A stretch of 48,352 nt of DNA from an uncultured Ruminococcus sp. GTDB lineage: Bacteria > Bacillota > Clostridia > Oscillospirales > Acutalibacteraceae. The notes below the pieces were generated by a model, which made no database searches, had not been told where the DNA came from, and saw only the letters and a program-made list of their open reading frames with translations. The stretch spans positions 1-48,352 of the forward strand of contig CADCOE010000029.1 of NCBI GenBank assembly GCA_902802985.1. The letters are read 5' to 3'. The translations under genes and the position numbers were made by a program. This document shows, in pieces, positions 33,782-44,157 of the stretch (positions within the stretch are counted from its first letter, which is position 1; every line of letters starts with the position of its first letter).

Positions 33782-35146
33782 ATGAGCGATAATAAAATAG
33801 AAACCAATCTTGATGGAATGAATATGCCGTTCAGTGCAGAGGCAGAACAGTCGGTATTAGGTGCAATCCTGCTTGATTCGGACTGCCTGCCGTCAGTGAT
33901 GGATATATTGCCGTCGGATGAATATTTCCATATCGCAACACATCAACAGATTTACCGTTCGATGATAGATTTGTTTACGCTGAACCGACCCGTTGACTTT
34001 ATTACGGTGCTGGAACAGCTCAGAAGCAACAAGGACTTTGACGAAGCATACAGTAAAACCTATCTGATGCAGTTGGCAGAAATCGTTCCTTCCATTTCAC
34101 GAGTGACCGATTATGCTAAAATCGTTCGCGATAAATATATGGTCCGCAGTCTTATTGTATCATCACGGGAAATCATTGAAGACGCTGCACAGCCGGGCGA
34201 TGATATTACTAAGCTGATCGATGCGGCGGAACAGAAAATTTTTGATATACGCGATGACCGAAGCATTAAAGGGCTTGAAAAAATAGGAGATGTCATTCTC
34301 CAGACATTTGACCGCCTCGATTTGCTCAATTCCCCCGACAGTCAGATGTATAAAGCACTGCCTACAGGTATCGGAGCATTGGATAATACCATTACAGGTT
34401 TGAACCGTTCAGATCTGATTTTGCTGGCGGCTCGACCTGGTATGGGTAAGACTTCGTTTGCTTTGAATATTGCCCGTCACGTGGCAGTGAAATGTAAAAA
34501 GCGGGTAGCGTTTTTTTCCCTTGAAATGACCAAGGAACAGTTGTCGTCCCGACTGCTTTCCACCGAAGGTCTGATACAAGGCACCAAGCTCAGAACAGGT
34601 ATGCTTGACAATGACGAATGGACACGCCTGATCGAAGCTGGGGATGTGCTTTCCAAAGCTGATATGTATCTGGACGATACTCCGGGTATTACCGTGCCGG
34701 AAATCAAAGCAAAACTCAGAAGGCTGAAGTATGTTGACCTGATCATCATTGACTATTTGCAGCTGATGTCGGCGTCAAGGCGGATCGACAACCGTGTGCA
34801 GGAAATTTCAGAAATTACACGAAATCTTAAAATCCTTGCCAAAGAATTTAATGTTCCTGTTATCACACTGTCACAGCTTTCCCGTGCCAGCGAGCAGCGT
34901 ACCGAGCATAAACCACAGCTTTCGGATTTGCGTGATTCCGGTTCTATCGAGCAGGATGCAGACATTGTATTATTTTTGTATCGTGAGGGATACTATAAAG
35001 ATACACAGGATCCGGAGTATGACGCCAACCGAAACAGCGGTGAATGTATTGTTGCCAAAAATCGACACGGTGAAACACGTTCTGTGCCGCTGCATTGGCA
35101 GGGTGAATTTATGCGTTTTACATCGCAGGAGATGAGCCGTGGATAA
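33782..35146 (+). CDS. dnaB: Replicative DNA helicase DnaB (DnaC in Bacillus)
   Basis: Hexameric helicase that unwinds DNA at the replication fork. The 454-residue protein has the N-terminal DnaB domain beginning MPFSAEAEQSVLGAILLD, the linker, and the RecA-like domain with Walker A ARPGMGKTS (about 217-225, K223), Walker B LIIIDYLQLM and the RSQLSR-type segment (TLSQLSRASEQR). The ATG at 33782 gives the family N-terminus. AGGAGG lies 15 nt before it, an unusually long spacing, and the upstream TTG (33731) lies inside the hairpin. It overlaps tilS by 8 nt. Confidence 0.97.
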   Translation: MSDNKIETNLDGMNMPFSAEAEQSVLGAILLDSDCLPSVMDILPSDEYFHIATHQQIYRSMIDLFTLNRPVDFITVLEQLRSNKDFDEAYSKTYLMQLAEIVPSISRVTDYAKIVRDKYMVRSLIVSSREIIEDAAQPGDDITKLIDAAEQKIFDIRDDRSIKGLEKIGDVILQTFDRLDLLNSPDSQMYKALPTGIGALDNTITGLNRSDLILLAARPGMGKTSFALNIARHVAVKCKKRVAFFSLEMTKEQLSSRLLSTEGLIQGTKLRTGMLDNDEWTRLIEAGDVLSKADMYLDDTPGITVPEIKAKLRRLKYVDLIIIDYLQLMSASRRIDNRVQEISEITRNLKILAKEFNVPVITLSQLSRASEQRTEHKPQLSDLRDSGSIEQDADIVLFLYREGYYKDTQDPEYDANRNSGECIVAKNRHGETRSVPLHWQGEFMRFTSQEMSRG

Positions 35147-36500
35147 TAAAGCTCTGCAAACCATTCATAAATATCATATGCTCCGTCAGGGTGATCGTAT
35201 AGTGGTCGGACTGTCAGGCGGTGCGGATTCGTGTGCATTGCTGCATTTTTTGGTGTCGCTGCGTAAGGAAATGGATCTCACGATTGATGCCTGTCATGTT
35301 AATCATATGCTCAGAGGACAGGAGGCAGACAGGGATGAACAATTTGCTGCCAAACTTTGTGAAAAATATCATATCACGCTTTTGACACAGCGAGTGGATG
35401 TGGCGGCAATGGCCAAGCGGAAAAAAATTAGTACAGAACTGTGTGCCCGAAATGTACGCTATGATTTTTTTGCTCGTATTGCCGATCAATTCAGTGCTAA
35501 AATTGCTACGGCTCATACTGCCTCGGATAATGCTGAAACTGTACTTTTTCATCTTGCACGGGGCAGCGGCATTTCGGGTCTGTGTGGTATTCCGCCGGTT
35601 AGGGATAACATTATCCGTCCGCTGATCGAATGTACCCGCAGTGATACAGAACGCTACTGCCGTGACAACCATATTGATTATGTTACCGACAGCACCAATC
35701 TTCAACGGGATTATACCCGCAACCGCCTGCGGTTGGATGTTGTCCCTGTGCTCAAAACGATCAATCCCTCTTTTGAGATGTCGGTGACAGCAATGTCACA
35801 GCGAATGCGTGAGGCAGATGAATTTCTTGCACAATGTGCCCGTCAAGCTCTTTCTGAGGCACAATGCCGGGGCGGATATGATACAGTAAAGCTTTCGGCA
35901 CTGGATAACATCGTTTTCAGTGAAGCCATTAGACTGCTGCTGAAAGAATTTCATATTGTTCCCGAAGCAAAGCATATTGAACTTGTCAGAAAAATTGTGT
36001 ATAATAGTGGTGCTGTGGAAATTCGCAAAAATATTACGGCTGTTTCAGAACAGGGAATATTGAGAATTGTTTGCCGTGAGGCTATCAAAAAGACAAAGGA
36101 GAAAATTCCTTTCGGAAACCAAAAGACCATATTCATTAATGATAAAAAATTTCAACTGGATAAGATAAATCTATCTGAGTTCCATAACCGTAAAAAAAAT
36201 AACAAATTTGTGTTTCATAATTCGGTCGATTATGATACAATACCTTTAACGGCTGTGTTCAGGACAAGACGTTCAGGCGATCAATTCAAGCCTCTCGGCA
36301 GGAATATTACCAAACCGCTCAGAAAACTGATGACAGAACAAAAGATCCCGTCAGAACAGCGTGACAGTCTGGTATTGCTTGCTGATGACAGTGAAATTAT
36401 CTGGGCAGAGCATCTCGGTGTGTCTGAACTGTATCGGGTAACACCGCAGACGCATTCTGTACTCTGTATTGCCCCGACCGGTCGAAATGATGAATTTTGA
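35139..36500 (+). CDS. tilS: tRNA(Ile)-lysidine synthase
   Basis: TilS adds lysine to the wobble cytidine of a tRNA-Ile so that it reads AUA codons. The 453-residue protein has the PP-loop SGGADS (26-31), CHVNHMLRG, the region HTASDNAETVLFHLARGSG and the DSTNLQRDYTRNRLR motif. A C-terminal TilS domain follows (FRTRRSGDQFKPLG, then SVLCIAP). It starts at GTG (35139) with AGGAG at 35127-35131, overlapping dnaB. Neighbours hpt and ftsH are the standard partners. Confidence 0.96.
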   Translation: MDNKALQTIHKYHMLRQGDRIVVGLSGGADSCALLHFLVSLRKEMDLTIDACHVNHMLRGQEADRDEQFAAKLCEKYHITLLTQRVDVAAMAKRKKISTELCARNVRYDFFARIADQFSAKIATAHTASDNAETVLFHLARGSGISGLCGIPPVRDNIIRPLIECTRSDTERYCRDNHIDYVTDSTNLQRDYTRNRLRLDVVPVLKTINPSFEMSVTAMSQRMREADEFLAQCARQALSEAQCRGGYDTVKLSALDNIVFSEAIRLLLKEFHIVPEAKHIELVRKIVYNSGAVEIRKNITAVSEQGILRIVCREAIKKTKEKIPFGNQKTIFINDKKFQLDKINLSEFHNRKKNNKFVFHNSVDYDTIPLTAVFRTRRSGDQFKPLGRNITKPLRKLMTEQKIPSEQRDSLVLLADDSEIIWAEHLGVSELYRVTPQTHSVLCIAPTGRNDEF

Positions 36501-36518
36501 AATAAAGGAAGACAAACG

Positions 36519-37067
36519 GTGCAGAATATGAATAAGGATATTCAGGAAATTCTTTTTGACGAGGAGCAGCTCCGACAAATGACCCAAACCGTTGCCCGAC
36601 AGATCAATGCTGATTACAGCGGTCAGAGTCTGGTTGTCATAGGTGTCCTCAAAGGAAGCTTTTTGTTTCTGGCGGATCTGTTCCGGCAACTGACAGCAGA
36701 TTGTCGGATAGATTTTATTGCCGCTTCCAGTTATGGTGCTTCCACGACCTCCTCGGGCAATGTCAGAATAATCAAAGACATTCATATGGATGTCAGCAAC
36801 AAACACGTCCTGCTGGTCGAAGATATTCTCGACACAGGCAGCACGCTTTCTTATCTGACCGAGTACATATCCCAAAAGGGAGCCCAAACCGTCAGGATAT
36901 GTACGCTGCTGGATAAGCCGTCAAGACGTACCAAGCCTGTTCAGGCCGATTATGCCGGAGCAGTCATTCCCGACTATTTTGTCGTCGGCTATGGACTGGA
37001 TTATGACGAACGCTACAGAAACCTGCCGTATATCGGGATACTTAAACCCGAAATATATACAAAATAA
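36519..37067 (+). CDS. hpt: Hypoxanthine phosphoribosyltransferase
   Basis: Purine salvage enzyme that makes IMP or GMP from hypoxanthine or guanine and PRPP. The 182-residue protein has the PRPP loop VEDILDTGSTL (E101, D102, D105), the KGSFLFLADL segment and the DYFVVGYGLDYDERYRNLP C-terminal motif. The start is GTG at 36519, because AAAGGAA lies at 8 nt; the ATG at 36528 would be 17 nt away. It sits between tilS and ftsH, as in many Firmicutes. Confidence 0.96.
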   Translation: MQNMNKDIQEILFDEEQLRQMTQTVARQINADYSGQSLVVIGVLKGSFLFLADLFRQLTADCRIDFIAASSYGASTTSSGNVRIIKDIHMDVSNKHVLLVEDILDTGSTLSYLTEYISQKGAQTVRICTLLDKPSRRTKPVQADYAGAVIPDYFVVGYGLDYDERYRNLPYIGILKPEIYTK

Positions 37068-37093
37068 AAATAAAATAAAGGAGTGACAAGCCC

Positions 37094-39034
37094 TTGGATA
37101 ACAAGAAAGCAATACGTAACCTTTTGATTTATCTGGGAATACCTATCGTACTGATTGTTAGTATTGCCATTGCTTTTGCATCGACCCCCAAAAAGGAATA
37201 TACTACCTCTGAAATTATTTATTTGTTCCAAGATCAGAAAGTAAAGGAATACAGCCTTGACTTCGGTACGGGTGAACTCAAAATCACCAAAACTAACGGC
37301 AAAAAAATAGAAACCAGCGTGGCAAGTATTTCCCTGTTCCTTGAGGCGATCGATGACTCGGTAGACGAGTACAATAAAAATAACGACAAGCCGATGAAGT
37401 TTACTTGGAAACAGGCAACCGATAATTCGTGGTGGCTGAGTTTGCTGCCAAACCTCATATTGATCGTCCTGCTGGGACTGGTATGGTGGTATTTTATGCG
37501 GAAACTGTCGGGAACAATGGGTGACGCAGGCAAATCGATGAATTTCGGCAAGGCAAAATTCAAGGACATCAGCGACGAAAAACGAAAAACCACTTTTGCT
37601 GATGTAGCCGGTGCGGATGAAGAAAAAGAAGAACTTCGTGAAATTGTGGAATTTCTGAAGGATCCTGAAAAATATAATGAGCTTGGTGCCAGAATTCCTA
37701 AAGGCGTACTGCTGGTAGGTCCTCCCGGTACCGGTAAAACACTGCTGGCAAGAGCCGTGGCAGGTGAGGCAGGGGTACAGTTTTTCTCCATTTCGGGTTC
37801 CGACTTTGTAGAGATGTTTGTCGGTGTTGGTGCTTCGAGAGTAAGAGATCTGTTTGAGCAGGCAAAGAAAAATTCACCGTGTATTATTTTTATTGATGAG
37901 ATCGATGCTGTTGGTCGTCAGCGTGGTGCCGGATTGGGCGGCGGGCACGATGAGCGTGAACAGACATTAAACCAGCTGCTGGTCGAAATGGACGGTTTTG
38001 GCGCCAATGAAGGCGTTATTATGATTGCTGCTACCAACCGACCTGATATACTCGATCCTGCGTTGATGCGTCCCGGACGTTTTGACAGACAGGTGATTGT
38101 AGGCCGTCCTGATATTAAGGGACGTGAAGAAATCCTGAAGGTTCACGCAAAGGGCAAGCCCCTTGCTCCGGATGTCAAACTCAAAACGATTGCTAAATCA
38201 ACAGCAGGCTTTACAGGAGCTGACCTTGAGAACCTGTTGAATGAAGCAGCCTTGCTTGCTGCCAGAAAGGATCTGAAAGCGATCACGATGGCGGAAGTAG
38301 AGGAGGCTACCATTAAGGTAGTTGTCGGTACAGAAAAGAAATCCCGTGTAATGAGTGACAAAGAAAAAAATCTTACAGCGTATCACGAAGCAGGACACGC
38401 TATAGCAACGTATTTTTCACCGACACAGGATCCCGTTCATCAGATTTCTATTATTCCAAGAGGAATGGCAGGTGGATTTACGATGTCACTGCCGTCTGAA
38501 GACCGATCCTACCGTTCACGCAAAGAAATGCTGGAAGAAATCGTTGTATTGCTTGGCGGACGAGTAGCGGAAGCATTGATTTTGGGGGATATTTCCACAG
38601 GTGCTTCTAACGATATTGAACGTGCCACCAATCTGGCTTTTTCTATGATCACCAAGTATGGTATGAGTGAAAAGTTGGGACCGATCACTTACGGTTCATC
38701 GGATGGAGAAGTGTTCCTCGGTAAAGAATTTGGTCATAACAAAACCTATTCCGAGGAAACCGCCGCAGAAATAGACGCTGAAGTAAAGGATTATATCACA
38801 GAGGGCTATCGCAAGACAGAGGAAATCCTCAAAGAGCATACCCCTGAACTTCACGTTGTAGCTAAATTCCTTTTTGAACACGAAAAAATGTCGGGTGAAC
38901 AGTTTGTTTGTGCAATGGAAGGCAAAGAAATCCCCATTCACGATGATACCGATGATGAAGAGGAAACCGTGGAAGAACACAAAAAAAGGGTCGACAATAT
39001 TGACGTGCTGTTCACATCAGACGATCAAGACTAA
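37094..39034 (+). CDS. ftsH: ATP-dependent zinc metalloprotease FtsH
   Basis: Membrane-anchored AAA+ protease that degrades misfolded membrane and regulatory proteins. The 646-residue protein has TM1 (about 8-29), a small extracytoplasmic domain, TM2 (about 117-136), Walker A GPPGTGKT (209-216), Walker [16 protein letters not shown] with [19 protein letters not shown], and the zinc motif HEAGH (431-435). Its start is TTG with AAAGGAG (37077-37083) at 10 nt. It closes the gdpP-rplI-dnaB-tilS-hpt-ftsH run. The tail is strongly acidic. Confidence 0.97.
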   Translation: MDNKKAIRNLLIYLGIPIVLIVSIAIAFASTPKKEYTTSEIIYLFQDQKVKEYSLDFGTGELKITKTNGKKIETSVASISLFLEAIDDSVDEYNKNNDKPMKFTWKQATDNSWWLSLLPNLILIVLLGLVWWYFMRKLSGTMGDAGKSMNFGKAKFKDISDEKRKTTFADVAGADEEKEELREIVEFLKDPEKYNELGARIPKGVLLVGPPGTGKTLLARAVAGEAGVQFFSISGSDFVEMFVGVGASRVRDLFEQAKKNSPCIIFIDEIDAVGRQRGAGLGGGHDEREQTLNQLLVEMDGFGANEGVIMIAATNRPDILDPALMRPGRFDRQVIVGRPDIKGREEILKVHAKGKPLAPDVKLKTIAKSTAGFTGADLENLLNEAALLAARKDLKAITMAEVEEATIKVVVGTEKKSRVMSDKEKNLTAYHEAGHAIATYFSPTQDPVHQISIIPRGMAGGFTMSLPSEDRSYRSRKEMLEEIVVLLGGRVAEALILGDISTGASNDIERATNLAFSMITKYGMSEKLGPITYGSSDGEVFLGKEFGHNKTYSEETAAEIDAEVKDYITEGYRKTEEILKEHTPELHVVAKFLFEHEKMSGEQFVCAMEGKEIPIHDDTDDEEETVEEHKKRVDNIDVLFTSDDQD

Positions 39035-39052
39035 TTGCCCCGACCAGTGAAT

Positions 39053-39077
39053 AAGGAGTGCAGTTTTGCACTCCTTT
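39053..39077 (+). terminator. Intrinsic terminator after ftsH
   Basis: AAGGAGTGCA (39053-39062) pairs perfectly with TGCACTCCTT (39067-39076) over a 4-nt loop; the following T-run is short. It separates ftsH from uvrA. The 39078-39150 stretch is AT-rich with no clear promoter pair. Confidence 0.75.
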
Positions 39078-39165
39078 CATTATATTATACTATATTGTTT
39101 TGTGCCATTCCCACAGATGACGGCAAAGTGAAAACGAATACGGATCAGTGAAAGAGGTAGTAATT

Positions 39166-41985
39166 ATGGCATTTAAAAAAATTGTAGTAAAGGGAGCAAG
39201 GGAACACAATCTTAAAAACGTTGATGTCGAGATCCCCAGAGATGAATTGGTGGTGGTCACAGGTATTTCAGGTTCAGGAAAGTCATCACTTGCGTTTGAT
39301 ACGCTTTATGCAGAGGGGCAGAGAAGATATGTGGAGTCACTTTCTTCCTATGCACGGATGTTCCTTGGTCAGATGGACAAGCCGGATGTTGACGGAATAG
39401 ATGGTCTATCGCCGGCTATTTCTATTGACCAAAAAACAACATCCAAAAATCCCCGCTCCACGGTAGGTACCGTTACAGAAATATATGACTATTTACGTTT
39501 GATGTACGCAAGAATTGGTATTCCGCATTGCCCTATCTGCGACAGAGAGATCAAACAGCAGACGGTTGACCAAATCGTTGACAAGGTACTGGAACTGCCG
39601 CAGGGTACCAAAATACAGGTGATGGCACCGGTGGTTAGAGCCAAAAAAGGAGAACATCAAAAAGAATTTGAGTCAGCATCAAAGAGTGGGTTTGTCCGAG
39701 TGCGTGTGGACGGTATTATCTATGATTTATCCGAAAATATCAAGCCCGAAAAAAATAAGAAGCATAATATTGAAATTGTTGTTGACCGTTTGGTCATCAG
39801 AGACGAAATTCGTTCCCGCTTGTCCGATTCCGTTGAAACTGCCGCCAAGCTTGCCAAAGGTTTGGTGTTGGTTGCCGTCAACGGTGGGGAAGATATAATG
39901 TTTTCACAGAATTATGCCTGCCCGGAACACGGTGTAAGTATTGACGAATTGAGTCCCCGAATGTTTTCCTTTAACAATCCGTATGGTGCGTGTAAAAAAT
40001 GTACGGGATTGGGTGTGTTTATGAAAATTGACATCAACCGCATTGTACCCGATCCTTCCAAGTCGGTGCGTCAGGGAGGCATTAAGGGCAGCGGTTGGGC
40101 AATGGAAGGCAGTACTATTGCTGCAATGTATTTTGAAGCATTGGCAAAACATTATCATTTTTCTTTGGATACTCCCATTAAGGAACTGCCGGAGGAAGTG
40201 GTGGATATTCTTCTTTACGGTACCAAAGGAGAAAAAATTACCGTACAGAGAAAAAACGAATATGGTTCCGGCGTCTATAAAACGGAATTTGAAGGTATTA
40301 TCAATAATCTGGAAAGACGCTTCAGGGAAACCCAGAGTACGTGGGTCAAATCGGAAATTGAGAGTTATATGTCAGCTGTACCGTGTGATGCTTGCAAAGG
40401 CAGGCGACTTTCTCCCGAAAGTCTTGCCGTGACGGTAGGTGATATGAATATCAGCGAATTTTGCGATATGTCAGTAGAGCAGGCACTGAATTTTACCAGA
40501 AATGCTTCTATGTCAGAGCGTGACAAATTCATTGCCAAAGCCATTACAAAAGAAATTGACAGCCGCTTGAATTTTTTGAACAGCGTTGGCTTGTCTTATC
40601 TTACGCTGTCCCGTTCGGCAGGTACGCTGTCAGGCGGCGAAAGTCAGCGTATCCGATTGGCAACGCAAATCGGTTCGGCTCTGTCGGGAGTACTGTATAT
40701 TCTTGATGAACCTAGTATCGGACTCCATCAGCGTGATAATGATAAGCTGATAGCGACACTGAAAAATCTGCGTGACCTTGGCAATACGGTCATCGTTGTT
40801 GAGCACGATGAAGATACGATGTATGCTGCTGATTATATTGTTGATATTGGACCGGGGGCAGGTATTCACGGCGGCGAGTTAGTTTGTGCGGGCACAGTGA
40901 ATGATATTAAACAATGTGATAATTCGATCACAGGTCAGTATCTCAGCCGAAAAAAATATATTCCCGTACCCCAAGAGCGACGCAAAGGCAACGGCAACCA
41001 GCTCAAAATATGGGGAGCCAAACAAAACAATCTGAAAAATATCAATGTAACATTTCCGCTGGGAAAGTTGATTTGTATAACAGGTGTATCGGGTTCGGGC
41101 AAGTCTTCGCTTGTCAACGAAATTCTGTATAAAAAATTGGCGTCGGATCTGAATGGAGCCAGACCCGTTCCCGTGCAGTGCCGCAAAATCACGGGTATTG
41201 AATATCTGGACAAGGTCATTGACATCAACCAATCTCCCATCGGCAGGACGCCACGCTCCAATCCGGCAACTTATACGGGAGTCTTTACCGACATCAGGGA
41301 AGTTTTTGCACAGACCAATGAAGCAAAAATGAAAGGATTTGGTTCCGGCAGGTTTTCCTTCAATGTCAAGGGGGGACGCTGTGAAGCGTGTCAGGGTGAT
41401 GGTATTATCAAGATAGAGATGCATTTTTTACCCGATGTGTATGTACCGTGTGAGGTATGTGCAGGCAAACGCTATAATCGTGAAACACTCGAAGTGAAAT
41501 ATAAAGGGAAATCCATCTATGATGTGCTGGAAATGACAGCGGAAGAAGGATGTGATTTTTTCCGTAACCATACTAAGATCTATAATAAGCTTCAAACCTT
41601 ATGTGATGTTGGTCTTGGCTATATCAAGATCGGTCAGCCGTCCACAACACTCTCAGGCGGTGAAGCACAGCGGATCAAACTTGCTTCCGAGCTGTCCAAA
41701 CGTTCTACCGGCAGAACGATCTATATTCTGGACGAGCCGACCACAGGACTTCATATTGCAGATGTACATCGTTTGACAGATGTTTTGCAAAAGCTGGTTG
41801 ACGGCGGCAATACCGTTATTGTAATAGAGCATAATCTGGATCTGATCAAAACAGCGGATCACATTATTGATCTGGGTCCCGAGGGCGGTGACGGGGGTGG
41901 GACTGTCATTGCACAGGGCACTCCCGAAGAAATCGCCTCCGATCCTCATTCCTACACAGGACAGTACCTGAAAAAATATTTGTGA
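39166..41985 (+). CDS. uvrA: Excinuclease ABC subunit UvrA
   Basis: Damage-recognition ATPase of nucleotide excision repair. The 939-residue protein has two ABC modules with Walker [10 protein letters not shown] (33-41) and GVSGSGKSS in the second half. Both signature segments are LSGGE(S/A)QRI, and zinc-binding cysteines are visible ([13 protein letters not shown], then CEACQGDG and [10 protein letters not shown]). The ATG at 39166 follows AGAGG (39153-39157); an in-frame GTG at 39148 lacks a site. uvrB is not in the window. I looked for a LexA box upstream and found none. Confidence 0.97.
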   Translation: MAFKKIVVKGAREHNLKNVDVEIPRDELVVVTGISGSGKSSLAFDTLYAEGQRRYVESLSSYARMFLGQMDKPDVDGIDGLSPAISIDQKTTSKNPRSTVGTVTEIYDYLRLMYARIGIPHCPICDREIKQQTVDQIVDKVLELPQGTKIQVMAPVVRAKKGEHQKEFESASKSGFVRVRVDGIIYDLSENIKPEKNKKHNIEIVVDRLVIRDEIRSRLSDSVETAAKLAKGLVLVAVNGGEDIMFSQNYACPEHGVSIDELSPRMFSFNNPYGACKKCTGLGVFMKIDINRIVPDPSKSVRQGGIKGSGWAMEGSTIAAMYFEALAKHYHFSLDTPIKELPEEVVDILLYGTKGEKITVQRKNEYGSGVYKTEFEGIINNLERRFRETQSTWVKSEIESYMSAVPCDACKGRRLSPESLAVTVGDMNISEFCDMSVEQALNFTRNASMSERDKFIAKAITKEIDSRLNFLNSVGLSYLTLSRSAGTLSGGESQRIRLATQIGSALSGVLYILDEPSIGLHQRDNDKLIATLKNLRDLGNTVIVVEHDEDTMYAADYIVDIGPGAGIHGGELVCAGTVNDIKQCDNSITGQYLSRKKYIPVPQERRKGNGNQLKIWGAKQNNLKNINVTFPLGKLICITGVSGSGKSSLVNEILYKKLASDLNGARPVPVQCRKITGIEYLDKVIDINQSPIGRTPRSNPATYTGVFTDIREVFAQTNEAKMKGFGSGRFSFNVKGGRCEACQGDGIIKIEMHFLPDVYVPCEVCAGKRYNRETLEVKYKGKSIYDVLEMTAEEGCDFFRNHTKIYNKLQTLCDVGLGYIKIGQPSTTLSGGEAQRIKLASELSKRSTGRTIYILDEPTTGLHIADVHRLTDVLQKLVDGGNTVIVIEHNLDLIKTADHIIDLGPEGGDGGGTVIAQGTPEEIASDPHSYTGQYLKKYL

Positions 41986-42093
41986 TTTTTAAAATTCCGC
42001 TTTCTGTATATCAAAGGCTTGATGAAAAACGGATAAGCAGAAAAACCCCTTGGCTGTCGGCAGGTTCAGACAATTCCAAAGGAGGTATCAAAA

Positions 42094-42975
42094 GTGTTCG
42101 GATATTTGCAGCCCAAAAGAGAAGATTTGAAAATTCGGGATTATCGGCTGTATAAAAGCGTGTATTGCGGTTTATGTAAACAGATGAAAAAAGATTACGG
42201 ATTGGCAGCAACACTGACACTTAGCTATGACTGCACAATGCTGGCAATGGTTTATGCTTCCCTCAATAAGGAAGAGTGCATCGTCCGACAGGGACGGTGT
42301 ACTTTTAATCCGTTAAAAAAATGTATGTTTTGCAGAAGTAAAGAAAAAGCATTTCACTTTGCTGGAGCGGTATCGGTTATAATGGCATATTATAAGCTGT
42401 CGGATACGATCGACGATTCAGGATGGGGGAAACGGCTATTGGCAAGATGGGGGAAAATAGGGCTACTCTCCGGTATGAAAAAAGCATCGGCTGCCTATCC
42501 TGCCATTCGGGAGCGTGTTTGCCGTATGTATCAGGATCAGCAAAAAGCCGAACAAAAAGATGATGGCATTGATACGGCTGCCGAGCCGACTGCCGCATTG
42601 TTGTCTGATTTATGTACGATGTTGTCAAATGATGACGGTCAAAAACGAATATTGGGCGTGTTTGGATATTTTCTTGGGCGGCTTATTTATATCAAGGATG
42701 CAGCAGATGATATTCAAAAGGACATCAAAAACGGTAACTACAATCCATTTCGTGACCGATATATAGAAAACAGTGATGATTTTCGGCAGTATTGTACCGA
42801 AGCGATCAATCTGACGTATTCTCAGCTGGTATTGGCATATGATTTGATTGAGCTGACTACTTTTCAGTCCATTATTGACAATATTATCTATACAGCTGAC
42901 CGGATGCCCATAAAGAAACACAAAGAAAAATACGCCGAATATATCGTCAAGCCATCAGTAAAATTTCCCAAATAA
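42094..42975 (+). CDS. DUF5685 family protein
   Basis: The 293-residue, mostly helical protein begins MFGYLQPKREDLKIRDYRLY with YCGLC (C25, C28), later cysteines C62, C69, C77 and C80 in a KKCMFCR segment, and no membrane helix or signal peptide. This N-terminal pattern is that of DUF5685, whose function is unknown. Two aspartate-rich motifs stand out: KLSDTIDD (D104, D107, D108) and KDAADDIQKD (D202, D205, D206, D210), the latter after FGYFLGRLIY. They resemble the DxxxD motifs of squalene/phytoene synthase-type enzymes (inference). GTG start, with AAAGGAGGT just upstream. A J-domain gene follows 114 nt later. Confidence 0.75.
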   Translation: MFGYLQPKREDLKIRDYRLYKSVYCGLCKQMKKDYGLAATLTLSYDCTMLAMVYASLNKEECIVRQGRCTFNPLKKCMFCRSKEKAFHFAGAVSVIMAYYKLSDTIDDSGWGKRLLARWGKIGLLSGMKKASAAYPAIRERVCRMYQDQQKAEQKDDGIDTAAEPTAALLSDLCTMLSNDDGQKRILGVFGYFLGRLIYIKDAADDIQKDIKNGNYNPFRDRYIENSDDFRQYCTEAINLTYSQLVLAYDLIELTTFQSIIDNIIYTADRMPIKKHKEKYAEYIVKPSVKFPK

Positions 42976-43022
42976 GCAGGAAGAAAGTCACTTTACGGCT
43001 CATATTAGTTGATATTTTTCTA

Positions 43023-43051
43023 TTGTGGATATACTTGTTTGGTGGTATAAT
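43023..43051 (+). promoter_or_regulatory. Predicted promoter for the J-domain gene
   Basis: TTGTGG (43023-43028), 17-nt spacer, TATAAT (43046-43051). The -10 is perfect and the -35 weak. It lies 38 nt upstream of the start codon, so this gene can be expressed apart from the DUF5685 gene. Confidence 0.6.
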
Positions 43052-43089
43052 ACTAAACAAGCAATATTCAGGAGTGTGACAGAAAGAAA

Positions 43090-43821
43090 ATGGGAAAGTA
43101 TGATCATTACTATCAAATTTTAGGGGTATCTCCGTATGCCTCCGATGATGAGATTAAACAGGCTTACCGTTCTCTTGCCAAGAAATATCATCCCGACAGA
43201 TATGTCAACAGTCCTCTTGCCGAAAGTGCATCTGAAAAAATGAAGGAAATCAATAATGCCTATGACTCGATTATGGATATGCGGAAAAACGGCGGCGGAG
43301 CAGGAAAGGATAGCTTCAACTACCGTTATCCGTGGGAAAACTACAGCCCTGATCGCGGAAGGACTCAAGCTAAAACGAAAGAAAGAACGAAGGTTGATTT
43401 TTATACTTCCTATTATGATTCTGCTGAGGTCGACAAAAAACAGTCTTATGCGGACGCTCGTTTTCGAGAGTCACGGGCATACATACAAAAAGGTGATTAT
43501 ACCAATGCGCGCAGAATATTGGATACCTTTTTGCCGACAGAGCGTGACGGAGAGTGGCATTATCAAATGGGATTGATTTCCTACGCAGGTGGAAGGATGG
43601 AGGAGGCTTATAATTATTTCTCTGCCGCTTATGACTCTGATCCCTTCAATAGAGAGTATGCGGCAATGTATGATATTTTAAGGCAGCGGCGTACTCGTTC
43701 AAAAGGAATTTTTGACTATGCAGGTACTTCTGATTGTAACAGTGAAGTGTGCAGAGAAGATTTTTGGTGTCTGGAAGCTTGTTGTTGCTGCCTATTAGAC
43801 ATAGCAAATCGATGGTTATGA
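43090..43821 (+). CDS. J-domain protein with TPR-like middle and Cys-rich tail
   Basis: The 243-residue protein has an N-terminal J domain (residues 4-70) with the HPD motif H34-P35-D36, which stimulates DnaK-type ATPases. A Gly/charged linker follows, then a helical, TPR-like part (ARFRESRAYIQKGDYTNARRIL, with an A-rich repeat near 155-195). The tail is cysteine-rich (NSEVCREDFWCLEACCCCLL). It lacks the G/F-rich region, zinc repeats and C-terminal domains of DnaJ proper, so it is a specialised co-chaperone, not dnaJ itself. Ribosome-site spacing (GGAG at 43071-43074) is long. Its neighbour is the DUF5685 gene, which also has cysteine pairs. Confidence 0.8.
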   Translation: MGKYDHYYQILGVSPYASDDEIKQAYRSLAKKYHPDRYVNSPLAESASEKMKEINNAYDSIMDMRKNGGGAGKDSFNYRYPWENYSPDRGRTQAKTKERTKVDFYTSYYDSAEVDKKQSYADARFRESRAYIQKGDYTNARRILDTFLPTERDGEWHYQMGLISYAGGRMEEAYNYFSAAYDSDPFNREYAAMYDILRQRRTRSKGIFDYAGTSDCNSEVCREDFWCLEACCCCLLDIANRWL

Positions 43822-43854
43822 CTGTTTTCAATCATATCATAACATCAATGTCCT

Positions 43855-43896
43855 ACAGCACCGTTCAGAGCGTAAGCTTTGAACGGTGCTGTTTTT
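43855..43896 (+). terminator. Intrinsic terminator after the J-domain gene
   Basis: A 17-bp stem with one mismatch (43855-43871 with 43876-43892), a 4-nt loop and five T residues. The following 43897-44076 is AT-rich and holds no gene. Confidence 0.92.
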
Positions 43897-44076
43897 GGTG
43901 AAAAGTTACAAAATTGTATTAATCGTTAAAATCATCATTCTGCAACAGAAAATAAATCGAAGGGAATAGGGTTGCTATTTTTGAAATTTTATCATAATTT
44001 TATAGCTGAAATGATAAATTTGTGAAAAGATTAATGAAATATATAAAAAACTTGGAAATTTTATTGAAAATAATGG

Positions 44077-44105
44077 TTGAAAACACTTGGATAAGCTGTT
44101 ATAAT
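44077..44105 (+). promoter_or_regulatory. Predicted promoter of the lysozyme-like gene
   Basis: TTGAAA (44077-44082), 17-nt spacer, TATAAT (44100-44105), 52 nt upstream of the start codon. I saw no c-di-AMP riboswitch-like structure in the leader. Confidence 0.8.
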
Positions 44106-44157
44106 AGAAAAAACAGAAGTTACAAATTTGTCATAATGGTGAAAGGTTGTGTAAGAT

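Noticed and set aside
39100..39165. LexA box upstream of uvrA
   Set aside because: The stretch containing CGAATACGGATC does not match the Gram-positive CGAAC-N4-GTTCG dyad well enough.
43897..44157. Riboswitch (for example a c-di-AMP type) before the lysozyme-like gene
   Set aside because: The region is AT-rich without the G-rich conserved stems; only a promoter is visible, with too short a leader (about 40 nt).
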